From positions 66,975,244 to 67,039,243 of the forward strand of contig OX422215.1 in the NCBI GenBank assembly GCA_949130495.1: a DNA stretch of 64,000 bases, read 5' to 3'. Both the position numbers and the translations under genes were made by a program. This document shows, in pieces, positions 12,634-24,276 of this stretch (within the stretch, counting starts at the first letter, position 1; every line of letters starts with the position of its first letter). The DNA comes from Sambucus nigra. Its lineage: Eukaryota; Streptophyta; Magnoliopsida; Dipsacales; Adoxaceae. The notes beneath the pieces were generated by a model that saw nothing but the letters and a program-made list of their open reading frames with translations, was not told the origin of the DNA and ran no database searches.

Positions 12634-13232
12634 GTACCTTCAACCTTGCAGACTTCGACGAACGTCTACAACACTATTGTGTCTGCATAATGTTCCTGCA
12701 ATAAAATAGAGTTGCATAATCAACATGAAAAGAATTAACATTTTTCAATATAGTTTTGTGATAAAAAAATTTGTTGTGAACAATTACTGGAACACTCCCA
12801 CATTTTTCAATATAGAATTAGCATTTGGCATGCAGTTATGTTTGTAGACAGTTAGAACTTGTCATATAGAATCATTAATGAAAATAGTAGTTATATAACT
12901 GAAATCTCTAGGAATTTTAGAAGTACTTGAATTCATAACAACGCAATTGTGCAGTACAAAAATTATTAAAAGAATGAAAATCGGATAAAGTGGAAGACAA
13001 TAGCAGGTGTGGAATATCATTATGTCACAGGCTATATGGTAGAAGCGTTACAGATATATTAAAACGAATAGAAAATCAATTGAAATGTTATTCTAATAAG
13101 TACCGTATGGTTTGGGTCTCAATTTTTCAAATAAATGCAACTGCTCGATGCATGTACGGTAGACATCTATTACCCAAATGTAGAGCAATATCATCGAAAG
13201 GCAGTTATGTCAGGTCAGAAATTACAGAGTAC
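11616..13232. other. AT-rich spacer without a recognised gene
   Basis: Short ORFs (such as 11956-12171, 12317-12523 and 12990-13238) show no domain and are low-complexity by eye. A (GT)n(GA)n microsatellite lies at about 12597-12632. Just after it on the minus strand, about 12637-12700 looks like a short exon, with TTGCAG before it and GTACCT after it, but every frame is too short to judge. Confidence 0.55.
12597..12632. repeat. (GT)n(GA)n microsatellite
   Basis: GT dinucleotides run straight into GA dinucleotides. Confidence 0.9.
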
Positions 13233-13896
13233 TCCTAATTCATAAGTTTTTTTTTGTTACAAACAGGAAAGCTAAACAACAACAACAAAAGAACTAAAAA
13301 GCGGGGCTATCAAGCATCGTGAGTAGCCACTCAGGGGTGTGCTCATACTCTAGATAGAGATCTTGCGAATCTTTATTAATCCCCACCATGCAGTCAGCCT
13401 GGGTGTTCATATCTCTCGGAATGTGTATAACCTTGGCCTTGAGGCACTTAACCAGATCGCAGCAATCTTCAATGATATTAGCAAGGGGTGGTTCCCCTTA
13501 TCTTTTGACTCCAATAGTTGGACGGCTTCGAGACAGTCGGACATGAGGCAGGAACCCTTCCACCCTTCCCTAGTGGAAATTCTGAGACCATGAAAGATAC
13601 CCTCCAGTTCGGCTCTAAGGGGGCTTGCCGTCCCTTGGATACAACCCGTGAAGCCAACAATCCATCTCCCTTTCGTGTTCCGAACGGTACCACCAAACGC
13701 TCCCATCCCACTAATAAACTCAAAGCACCCGTCCGTTTGGATGATATGGGTTCCTGCAATACAAGAAGTAACATAATCGACCTTACTATCACTATCCCCA
13801 TCATGGTTAGTACTATTATTAAGGTCTTTGAAAATATCACACTTGAGATAAAAAAATAAGCTTAGTAACCATGGAGGGGGTCCTAATTCATAAGTT
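13233..13896 (-). mobile_element. 5'-truncated LINE insertion with 16-bp target-site duplication
   Basis: Perfect 16-bp direct repeats TCCTAATTCATAAGTT at 13233-13248 and 13881-13896 flank about 632 bp. The inserted DNA reads on the minus strand and ends (low-coordinate side) in a T run on the + strand, which is the poly-A tail of the copy. A long target duplication, a poly-A end and loss of everything but the 3' coding end are the classic result of target-primed reverse transcription. Confidence 0.92.
13294..13858 (-). pseudogene. LINE-encoded RNase H domain fragment
   Basis: Minus-strand reading begins near CDIFKDLNNSTN and gives IIQTDGCFEF, GAFGGTVRNTKGRWIVGF, SPLRAELEGIFHGL and MSDCLEAVQLL. 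These are the motifs of the RNase H (RVT_3-type) domain at the C-terminus of plant LINE ORF2, including the first catalytic Asp in TDG, the Glu in AELEG and the Asp in SDC. Around 13425-13440 the frame shifts, and the rest is readable in another frame (IPREMNTQADCMVG, then EWLLTMLDSPAF-stop at 13294-13296). The RT and endonuclease regions are absent because the insertion is 5'-truncated. Confidence 0.85.
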
Positions 13897-13964
13897 GAAA
13901 TCTCGTTGATTATGTTTTTTTTATGGCAAATGATTTTGGAAATTCGTGAACCATGAAAATATTA

Positions 13965-15186
13965 GGGTCCATTTGGTTGGCCAAATTTGCCTAGGCAAAT
14001 GCTAAAAAGTTGACAAATATAAAAATTTGTCCACATTTTGGCTGTTTGGTTGTTTAATTTGCCTAGGCATTATTTGCCAATATGCAACACCTCCTATGCA
14101 CAATTTGTGGGCAGATTTTGCTTACCTATTTGAGTGGAAAATATTTTCCAACTTCTTAAACGATTTTAATGTTTTAAAAAATAATTTAAAAATTGTTTTA
14201 AATAATTAAAAAACTGTTATGAATATTTAAAAATTGTTTTGCAATGTTTTAAAAACTATTTTTAATATTATAAAAAATTGTTAAGAAAATGTTTTACAAT
14301 TTTTTAAAAAACCCGTATTAACAAAATATTGTAAAAACTGTTTTTAACATTTAAAAAAACTGTTGTGAATATATTATAAAAACAGTTTTAAAGTTTTAAA
14401 AAATAATTTTAAAAACTATTTTAAATAGTTAAAAAAACTGTTATAAATATTTAAAAACTTTTTTGTAATGTTTGGAAAATTATTTTTAATATTAGAAAAA
14501 ATTGTTAAGAAAATGTTTTATAATTTTTTTTTAAAATCGTATTATAAAAATATTGTAAAAACTGTTTTTAACATTTTAAAAACTGTTTTGAATATATTAT
14601 AAAAACTGTTTTAAAGTTTCAAAAAACATTTTTTAAAACTGTTTTAAATAGTTTTAAAAAAACTGTCGTGAATGTTTAAAAATTGTTATGTAATATTTAA
14701 AAAAACTATTTTTAATATTATAAAAATTTGTTAAGAGAATGTTTTACAAATTTTTTGAAAAACCGTAATATTAAAATATTGTAAAAATAGTTTTGAACAT
14801 TTTTAAAAACTGTTTTGAATATAATATAGAAACAGTTTTAAAGTTTAAAAACAAAATTAAAAAATATTTTAAATAGTTAAAAAAAACTGTTGTGAATATT
14901 TAAAAATTGTTTTGTAATATTTCAAAAACTGTTTTTTATATTATAAAAATTGTTAAGAAAATGTTTTACAATTTTTTTAACAAACGATAATATAAAAATA
15001 TTGAAAAAACTGTTTTTTACATTTTTTAATATAATATATAAAATGTTTTTAAATAAATTAATTGGATTGACATTAATTTCGCCTAATGGTTGTTTGATAG
15101 CGTCGTGTGAAAAAAAACAAGGTAAAATTTGTCTAGGCAAATTTTGCCATGCTCACTGTTTTGCCCATTGTCAACTAAACGGACCC
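13965..15186. mobile_element. non-autonomous Harbinger-like DNA element (1222 bp)
   Basis: Bounded by terminal inverted repeats (left GGGTCCATTTGGTTG; right, reverse-complemented, GGGTCCGTTTAGTTG; 13 of 15 match) and by a TTA direct repeat at 13962-13964 and 15187-15189. TTA duplication with a GGGTCC end fits the PIF/Harbinger class. A second inverted block, CCTAGGCAAA/TTTGCCTAGAC, lies inside each end. No transposase is present. The interior is AT-rich tandem repeats. The superfamily call is inference from TIR and TSD only. Confidence 0.75.
14224..15034. repeat. ~225-bp AT-rich tandem repeats inside the Harbinger-like element
   Basis: About 3.6 diverged copies starting near 14224, 14453, 14676 and 14900. 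Each contains TTAAAAATTGTTTTGTAATG-like, TTGTTAAGAAAATGTTTTA and AAAACTGTTTTTAACAT-like blocks. Short ORFs here (14922-15140, 14950-15198) are products of the repeat. Confidence 0.8.
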
Positions 15187-15189
15187 TTA

Positions 15190-16710
<1,521 letters not shown>

Positions 16711-16715
16711 ACAGG

Positions 16716-19459
16716 TGTGACACCCCGCCTAATTAATCCCGGGTGATCAGTCCTAAATCAAGTTAGAACAGGTTTCTCATTTGGTCCATTCTTAGCATCA
16801 CTGTCGTCTTATTATTTACTAACCACCTAAGTGAGAAAAATAGACTGGTGCCAATTTATCTTTCATTATTTAACAAACACCCATGCGGAAATAAAACTAT
16901 ATAACAATCACAGATAACTGAATTAATCATTCACAAGTAAAAATAATTGACCGAATAAACCAACGGTCCAAATAATAAATCCCATAAAGATAAGAATAAA
17001 CTCTCAACAAGTCTAATACAAATAAATGGAAAGTGAGCAACATGCTCGAATACTAATTATGAACTTCTACATTTAAGAATGAAGAGTGAGGCGTCTATCA
17101 AAACCCCGCAACATCCACATATGCTGCAGCAACGGATCCCTGGAATATGGTCAAGGCTGGCGTCCCTGTGGTTGGACACCTAAAAGGTTTTTAAAAGTTT
17201 TTATAGCAAGGGTTAGTACCCAAAACATTTGAAAAACATTTAACAAATGATTAACTTGCAGTAATAAATAAATATGCATGCTCTTCATATTTTTTTTTTT
17301 AACGCACTCTCTTGAGGACTTCCTTACCCTTCCTCTATTATACCCTACGAATGCTTTAATTAAATTACCTAGTTACTCATCCCATGACTAGATAATTAAC
17401 AAAGTTCCTTTATACCCACCCTACTCTAACTGAGTATGTAGTGATTTTGATATATAAGTTATTGGTAACATCAACTTAACTAAATCATTTCCCTTTTTAT
17501 ATTCATATAACTTCTACATTTGTTATACCTGTGAAATCACTCACTTTTCATTAATATTCCGTATATAATTAATTATAAAATTATATACTTATAATCATAT
17601 TCCAGCATTCACAATCATACTGTAATATATATAATAACTTGCAACCTCCCGAGTAAAAATACCCCCGGAATGTAAATTCTATAAAGTGCTATCCCACTAG
17701 GTATAATCACATAGCCTAGTTATCCCAAGTCAGAATTTTCACACCAACTTGATAAAAATAAATAATTGGAGGCGGTCATATTCCTTCCCTGAAAGTGAGT
17801 TGTCCCTCACCCATATAACGGACGCTATGACCTTGGAAATATACTCACCCTACTCCTCAAGCTAGGGGATTCATCCACTACGCGCAACCTCCCCCTATAG
17901 CACTATAGTACAAAATATCTAATCACCGATATTACTAGTACACATCACATATATACACAATCGCCTCCGTATATATATATATACATATAAAAGTCCCGGC
18001 TATATCTTTTGCTAAATCCGTAATATGAGCCTATAAAATTATTAGGAGTTTATGGTCCAACTCTAAATATTAATTAAATTTCACTTTAATTAATTCAGTT
18101 ATTTTGGTGTCGCCCCCACCATAAATTTGGACTTTACACTCGTAACCCAAAATTTACCCGAGTCAAAATTTCCGACTCTAATTTATTTGCCTCAAACCCT
18201 AATTAATTAATCTATAATTAATTAGATTCAACTTATGTATTTAATTTCTCCATAATTAATTACATAGGGGTTTTTATATAAATTTTTCTTCTTATATAAC
18301 AAATTGGCGAAACTGCCAGATTCTGGCGACCGTCGATCGATCGACCCCAGACCGTCGATCGATCGATCGTACAGGTCTGCGTCTTCCTCGCGGAGGCAGG
18401 GCAGCCATGGACGGAGTTCCTCAAACCCTAACTTCTTCTAACATGTGTTTTAAGCCTTCTTATCACCAGAGTATATTAAAAACCTTATTAGGATTACACA
18501 GAAAGCCTACAACAATCATTAATTCGTCCATAAACAACTGATTCATAGATTTGGGGAAAAATCCATTTCTTTTCTTAAACACATATTACTCCGAATTTCT
18601 TCATCTAATTCGTTCTGGTTTAATTGAATATCATCCTAACAAGTATACATCAGTAATCCAATATCAGATATTTCATAACTCCTCATAAATTTCGGCCAAA
18701 ACAGATTCATGTTTTCTTTTGAATTATCAAAACCCCATGTTTATACCATGAACCCCAAAACGGATTTTTTTTTAATTCATAACAGCACACAAATATGAAT
18801 TTGAAAAACAGATTTAATGCTAATTGCAAGATATTCACTTGCATTAGGTTTCGTAGTGTCTGAATTTGTGATGGATTCCAAGGTTGAAGATGACCTTGTT
18901 GGTATTTTGAGATCCCCAAAATGGCTTGGCTGCTGCTAGGGTTTCCTAACCCTTTAGTTCCTCTTTCTAATTAACCTCAGCCATCCTAAATTTTCTTTTT
19001 ATTAAGATAATTAATCCATTCCCGTTTTTTGACTAATGGGCCAAGCCCAAGTGACCAAAATGCCCCCGAGTGGGCCCGACTATGTCTAAAAACGTCCCGT
19101 GACCCGTTTACTACCCCTGGGTACACTTTTCCGACTATCTCGGCCCATTCGGACTCAACTGTACACTCAGAATTTGCATCCGAATTAATTTATAAAAATA
19201 CTTATCCCCCACCCACTATAGTCTATACCGACTTCCGGATGTGATAAGTACATATCTCGTCATTAATACTCGAAACGACGAAATTACATTATTACTATAC
19301 ACTCAGTAAATAATTTTCCTTAAATATTAACCATTCAATCCCAGATTAATATTTATATAATATTCTATCATAATTAATTCATTAAATTACAACACACTAG
19401 TAATTTAGAATTTTCGAATTAATTAAATTTTAAATGTACCAAAAATACGGGGTGTTACA
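16716..19459 (-). repeat. Element 2 3' LTR
   Basis: 2744-bp copy. Contains TATA (about 18267-18300, minus) preceded by CGATCGATCG palindromes at 18329-18371. It matches 24277-27015 at about 99 percent by eye. Confidence 0.96.
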
Positions 19460-19475
19460 TACTCCCCCCCTTATA
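19460..19475 (-). other. Element 2 polypurine tract
   Basis: Minus-strand AAGGGGGGGAGTA directly beside the 3' LTR. Confidence 0.88.
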
Positions 19476-19495
19476 AAGGAATTTCGTCCCCGAAA

Positions 19496-20962
19496 TTAGA
19501 TTGTACCTGCGTTGAAAAGCTCTGGATATTGTTCCCGCATATCCTCCTCTCGCTCCCAGGTAGACTCGTCAACATTGTGATGACCCCACTGTACTCTAAC
19601 CAATGGAACAACCTTGGATCGTAATTTCCGCTCACTATGATCCAGAATAGCTACCGGCCTTTCCTCATACGAGATGTCTGGCTGTAAGTCGATCTCCTCG
19701 AGTGGAATGTGCCAAAAGGCTCTCTCGCTCCTTCGATATTTCTTCAGCGATGCCACATGGAATACATCGTGTATCCGCTGAAGATGTTCTGGTAACCCAA
19801 GCTTATACGCCACCGGTCCCACCCTCTCAATAATAGGGAAAGGTCCTACGTATCGCGGTGCTAACTTACCCTTCTTGCCGAACCTCATCACCCCTTTCAT
19901 TGGGGATACCCGGACTAAAACCTGGTCCCCAATTTCTAGCTCCACATGTCGTCGAGAAGCGTCAGCATAACTCTTTTGCCTGTCCTGAGCTATCCGAATT
20001 CTTCCTCGAATTAGCTCTATCTTGGAAGATGTCTCTTGAACAATCTTCGGCCCCAAGAGTTTGTTGTCCCCCACCTCTAACGAACAAACGGGTGAACGAC
20101 AAGGTCTCCCGTACAGTGCCTCAAACGGTGCCATGCCAATCGTGAATTGGTAAGAGTTGTTATACGCAAACTCTACCAAAGGAAGATATTTCTCCCATCC
20201 TCCCCCGAAGTCCAAAATGCACATTCTGAGCATGTCCTCCAGCATCTGATTAACTCTCTCAGTCTGTCCGTCAGTCTGTGGGTGATATGCTGTACTCAAG
20301 CGCAACTCCGTGCCCATTACCTCCTGAAAGCTCTGCCAAAAGTGGGCGACAAAAAATTTGTCTCGGTCGGATACAATATTTATAGGCACTCCATGCAACT
20401 TAACAATCTCTACTATGAATAGCTGTGCATAACGCATCGTCTCAAAGTCTGTGCGTACCGGCAAAAAGTGGGCCACCTTAGTCAACCGATCCACAATAAC
20501 CCATATGGAGTCGTGACCCCTCTGCGATACCGGTAACCCTGTGATGAAGTCCATGGAGATGCTCTCCCACTTCCACACGGGAATTTCTAACGGCTGTAGC
20601 ATCCCTGATGGTCTCTGGTGGTCAACTTTCACAAGCTGACACGTGGCACATTTCGAAACAAACTCCGCTATGTCCCGTTTCATCCCTGCCCACCAATACT
20701 GCCTTCTCATATCTTGGTACATTTTATCCCCACCGGGATGTACCGCAAATTTCGAACCATGGGATTCTGTCATAACAGCGTGCTTCAAATCCTCATCCTC
20801 TGGCACCATTATCCTCCCATTAAAGCGCAGGGCTCCTTCTGAGCTAATCAAGTAACCCTCTGCTCCCTCGGCTAACAACTGGCCCACCCTATCCCGGCAA
20901 ATCTGATCCTCCGCCTGAGCCTTCACAACTCGCATAATGATCTCGGGTGTGATGGATAAAGC
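19496..20962 (-). pseudogene. Element 2 Pol, integrase part (after an in-frame stop)
   Basis: Reading frame continuous with the RT-RNase H segment but separated from it by a single TAA at 20963-20965. The first ATG after the stop is at 20935. It contains the integrase HHCC zinc domain (VHPGGDKMYQDM ... CATCQLVK), catalytic core with SMDFITGLP, IVSDRDKFF and HPQTDGQTERVNQ (the DDE residues), a GPFPIIERVG module and a chromodomain-like tail (RVQWGHHNVDESTWERE). All catalytic residues remain, so apart from the upstream stop the integrase looks undamaged. The TAA most simply arose from CAA (Gln) by one transition. Confidence 0.92.
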
Positions 20963-23056
20963 TTACATGCAAGCCCTGGCTACGTCATCCTCATATCGAA
21001 GCTCTCTCCACTTCGCTTTCCATACCTCTGCTATCTCCCCAGTCGGCCTTCGGCTCAATGCGTCTGCTACCACATTGGCCTTACCAGGATGATACTGAAT
21101 ATCAAACTGGTAGTCCTTCACGAATTCTAGCCACCACCTCTGCCTCATATTCAGATCCTTCTGTGTGAAGAGATACTGAAGTGACTTGTGATCCGTGAAT
21201 AAAGTAAACTGCTCTCCTAGAAGATAATGCCTCCATATCCTCAAAGCAAAAACGACCGCTGCCAACTCTAGGTCGTGAGTGGGGTAATTCCTCTCGTGGG
21301 GCTTCAGCTTCCTGGAGGCATAAGCTATAGCCCTTTCCTCTTGCTGGAGCACACCCCCAAGACCCCGTAAGGATGCGTCTGTGTAAACCCGATACTCTAG
21401 CCCTCCCTTTGGCAATGCAAGCACGGGTGCAGATGTCAACTTATCCTTTAGCTCGTCGAACGCTAATTGACAACTATCATCCCACTTGAAAGGTACTCCT
21501 TTCCGAGTCAGATTCGTCAAAGGTCCTGCAATCTTAGAGAATCCTTTAATGAATCGCCTGTAGTAACCGGCCAAACCCAGAAAACTGCGCACCTCGGTCG
21601 GTGTCGTGGGCTGTCCCCACTCCCTCACCGCCGACACCTTATTCGAATCCACTGCAATACCCTGATCTGACACGACGTGACCAAGGAATTGTACCTCCCG
21701 AAGCCAGAATCCACACTTCCCTAATTTGACATAGAGCTGATGATCCCTCAGTGCCTGCAAAACCATGCGCAAATGCTCTGCGTGTTCCTCCTCGGTGCGC
21801 GAGTAGATTAGGATGTCATCAATGAACACGATGACAAACTGATCTAAGTACTCTCTGAAGACCCTGTTCATGAGGTCCATGAACACTGCTGGTGCATTGG
21901 TGAGCCCGAAGGGCATCACCCTGAACTCATATGATCCATACCACGACAAGAAAGCAGTCTTAGGAACATCCCCCTCTCGGATACGCAGTTGATGATACCC
22001 TGACCTCAAGTCGACCTTGGAGAAGTAAGACGCCCCTCTCAATTGGTCAAATAAATCATCGATCCGAGGCAACGGATATTTATTCCGTATCGTCACCTTG
22101 TTCAGCTCCCTATAATCCACGCACAAGCGGAGTGAACCATCTCGCTTCTTCACAAACAATACCGGCGCACCCCACGACGATGTACTCCGCCGAATAAAAC
22201 CCTGGCCCAGTAGTTGCTGAATCTGTTCCCTCAATTCTCCCATCTCTGAAGGGGCCATTCGGTAAGGTGCCCGAGCAATCGGTCTCGTCCCCGGAGCCAA
22301 ATCGATAACAAATTCGATTTCTCTGCTGGGTGGTAATCCTGGTATTTCCTGTAATACATCCTCAAAGTCCCTCACTACCGGAATAGAGTCTAAAGGAACT
22401 ACCACTTCCTGTGAGGTTTCCTCCTCAATGTAATATAGATGAGTGGTCGAGCCTCCCTCTGGGCGAGGCATCGCCACAACAAACATCTCTTGCCCCGGAA
22501 TGGCAAAAATAATGCTCCCACCGAAGCAATCAATCATGGCTCTATAGTCAGCGAGCCAATCCATACCGATGATCACATCATGAACATGCATATCTAATAC
22601 CAACATGTCCGCAGGTAATACTAAACCGCCAATCTCTACTCCTACTCCCCGACATATAAAGAATATAAGAGACCCACTCCCCAAAGGTGAGTCGACACAC
22701 GTAACAGTGCTCTCTGCGGTGGCTAACAACACTAAAGCCTTCACGAAATGTGTAGCTATAAAACAATGAGTAGCCCCCGTATCAAACAATACCCGACCCA
22801 TAGTGCCATGGATGGAGAACGTACCCTCAATTGCGGGCGGCGCATGCTGTGCTGGAGGATTGGGAACGTCCCGAACGTTATACACACGTCCGTAGTGCAT
22901 CTGCCCCTGCTGCTGTGGGGCGGGTGGGGTTGCTGCTGCTGGCGGCATCTGACCCTGTTGCTGGCCTCTGCCCCTCTGCGGGCACTCCCTCTTGAAGTGT
23001 CCTGGCTGGCCACAGGATAAATAGCGTTTCTGGTCGTCACCCTGTCGTTGGCCCTG
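20963..23056 (-). pseudogene. Element 2 Pol: zinc-knuckle remnant, protease, RT, RNase H
   Basis: Open from just after a TAG at 23057-23059 to the TAA at 20963. It begins with a CCHC-like knuckle, [14 protein letters not shown], in which the first Cys is replaced by Tyr (TGT to TAT would explain it). Then come protease [11 protein letters not shown] (DTG about 56 residues after the first Met at 22948), RT with [12 protein letters not shown], RNase H with [11 protein letters not shown] and HDLELAAV, and the start of the integrase linker. Both bordering stops fit C-to-T transitions (CAG to TAG, CAA to TAA), the change expected from deamination of methylated cytosine in silenced elements. Confidence 0.92.
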
Positions 23057-24087
23057 CTAGCCCTGACGTTGCTGCCCCGGGTGGCCTCCCCCGTTGTTCC
23101 CTTGGCCCTGACGGCCCTGAGGAACCTGTTGTTGCTGATTAGGGCCTGGTTGTCCCTGTCTGAACCCTGTCCTCCCGGTCGGAACCCACCATGCTTAAAC
23201 TTCTTAGCCTGATTCCCTTGTTGAATGATAACCTGCTGCTGTGTGCCACTTGCCTCACTACTAGTAACCGCCTTGCCCTGCTGGCTCGGCTCACCTACCT
23301 TCTTGTTCCCCTTAGCATGGAAACGATGATCCTGACAATGTACAAGTGCGGCATTAACGACATCTGTATAAGTCACTAACGTCGGATTCCCAATCAAGTG
23401 TTGCCTGATTCTCCAGGCTAGTCCATCCATGAACTTTGACTTCTTCCGCTCCTCATCGCTCACCTCATTTGGCACAAAGTTTGCCAAACAGGTGAACTCC
23501 TCCTCATATTCTGCTACTGACCTGTCACCCTGTACCAATTCGCTGAATTTCTTTCTCATCTCAGACTCTACTGCTGGAGGGAAGTACTTGCGGTCAAACC
23601 GCACCCAGAATTCAGAAATCGGCATCAAATCCCGCTCCTCAGCGGTGGTTACGGACTCCCACCACTGTAAGGCTGCCCCCGACAGACGAAAGGTAGCCAG
23701 CATCTGTTTCTGCACCTCTGTACCCTCTAACATGCGCAGATGGCACTGAATGTTCTTCTTCCAGTCACAAGCCTCGACCACATTGGTGCTACCTCGAAAC
23801 TCAGGTGGGTGACCCTTCTGAAAGGTCTCCCTCACTCGCTGCCAAGATGGTGGCCCCACTGGAGCCTGAACTGCTGGAGCCAATGGAGGCGGTGCCTGGG
23901 GCTGTGGAAAATGAGCTGCCATAGCTCGCATCGCTGTCTCGACCGCTTGGGCCACTATCACTGCCACCTGAGTGGTAGAAATCAACTCGGGTGGGGGTGG
24001 TGGTGGCGGTACCTGTGGCTCCTGGCGAGCCTCCCTCACCTCATCTCTAGCCTCAGCCCTCTCCGCTCTCTGTCTCTTTGGCGGCAT
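23057..24087 (-). pseudogene. Element 2 Gag, frameshifted before the zinc knuckle
   Basis: Gag starts at MPPKRQRAERAE (ATG at 24087); an upstream in-frame ATG at 24156 would add 23 unlikely residues. The retrotransposon gag core is visible (WWESVTTAE, FDRKYFPPAVES, VQGDRSVAEYEEEF). Near 23155-23175, after FRPGGQG, the frame changes: the expected Gln/Gly-rich linker and the zinc knuckle continue in the other frame, consistent with loss of one base. The ORF continuing to 22756 in the original frame is then nonsense. In the corrected frame a TAG (23057-23059) follows. Confidence 0.88.
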
Positions 24088-24262
24088 CTGAAATAGATTG
24101 AATTGTATAAGTACACAATTTATACAAAAACTAATAGCAGGAATACGATATCTCACAAGCGGAAAATATAATCAACAGTCCTAATAATAGGGCTCTATAA
24201 CAATCGAACGCTACGCTGAAACGTAGAAATCCGTACAGATCCTAAGGACACTAGAACCTGAT

Positions 24263-24274
24263 GCTCTGATACCA
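24263..24274 (-). other. Element 2 primer-binding site (initiator tRNA-Met)
   Basis: Minus-strand TGGTATCAGAGC, 2 nt from the 5' LTR end. Confidence 0.92.
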
Positions 24275-24276
24275 TC

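Noticed and set aside
13478..13859. ORFs 13478-13840 (minus) and 13518-13859 (plus)
   Set aside because: They overlap the RNase H fragment in other frames. The RNase H frame has the conserved TDG, AELEG and SDC motifs.
22756..23056. Gag ORF tail of element 2 as a genuine overlapping gag/pol frameshift product
   Set aside because: The tail after FRPGGQG loses all similarity, while the other frame carries the expected linker and zinc knuckle, so a mutational deletion is simpler than programmed frameshifting.
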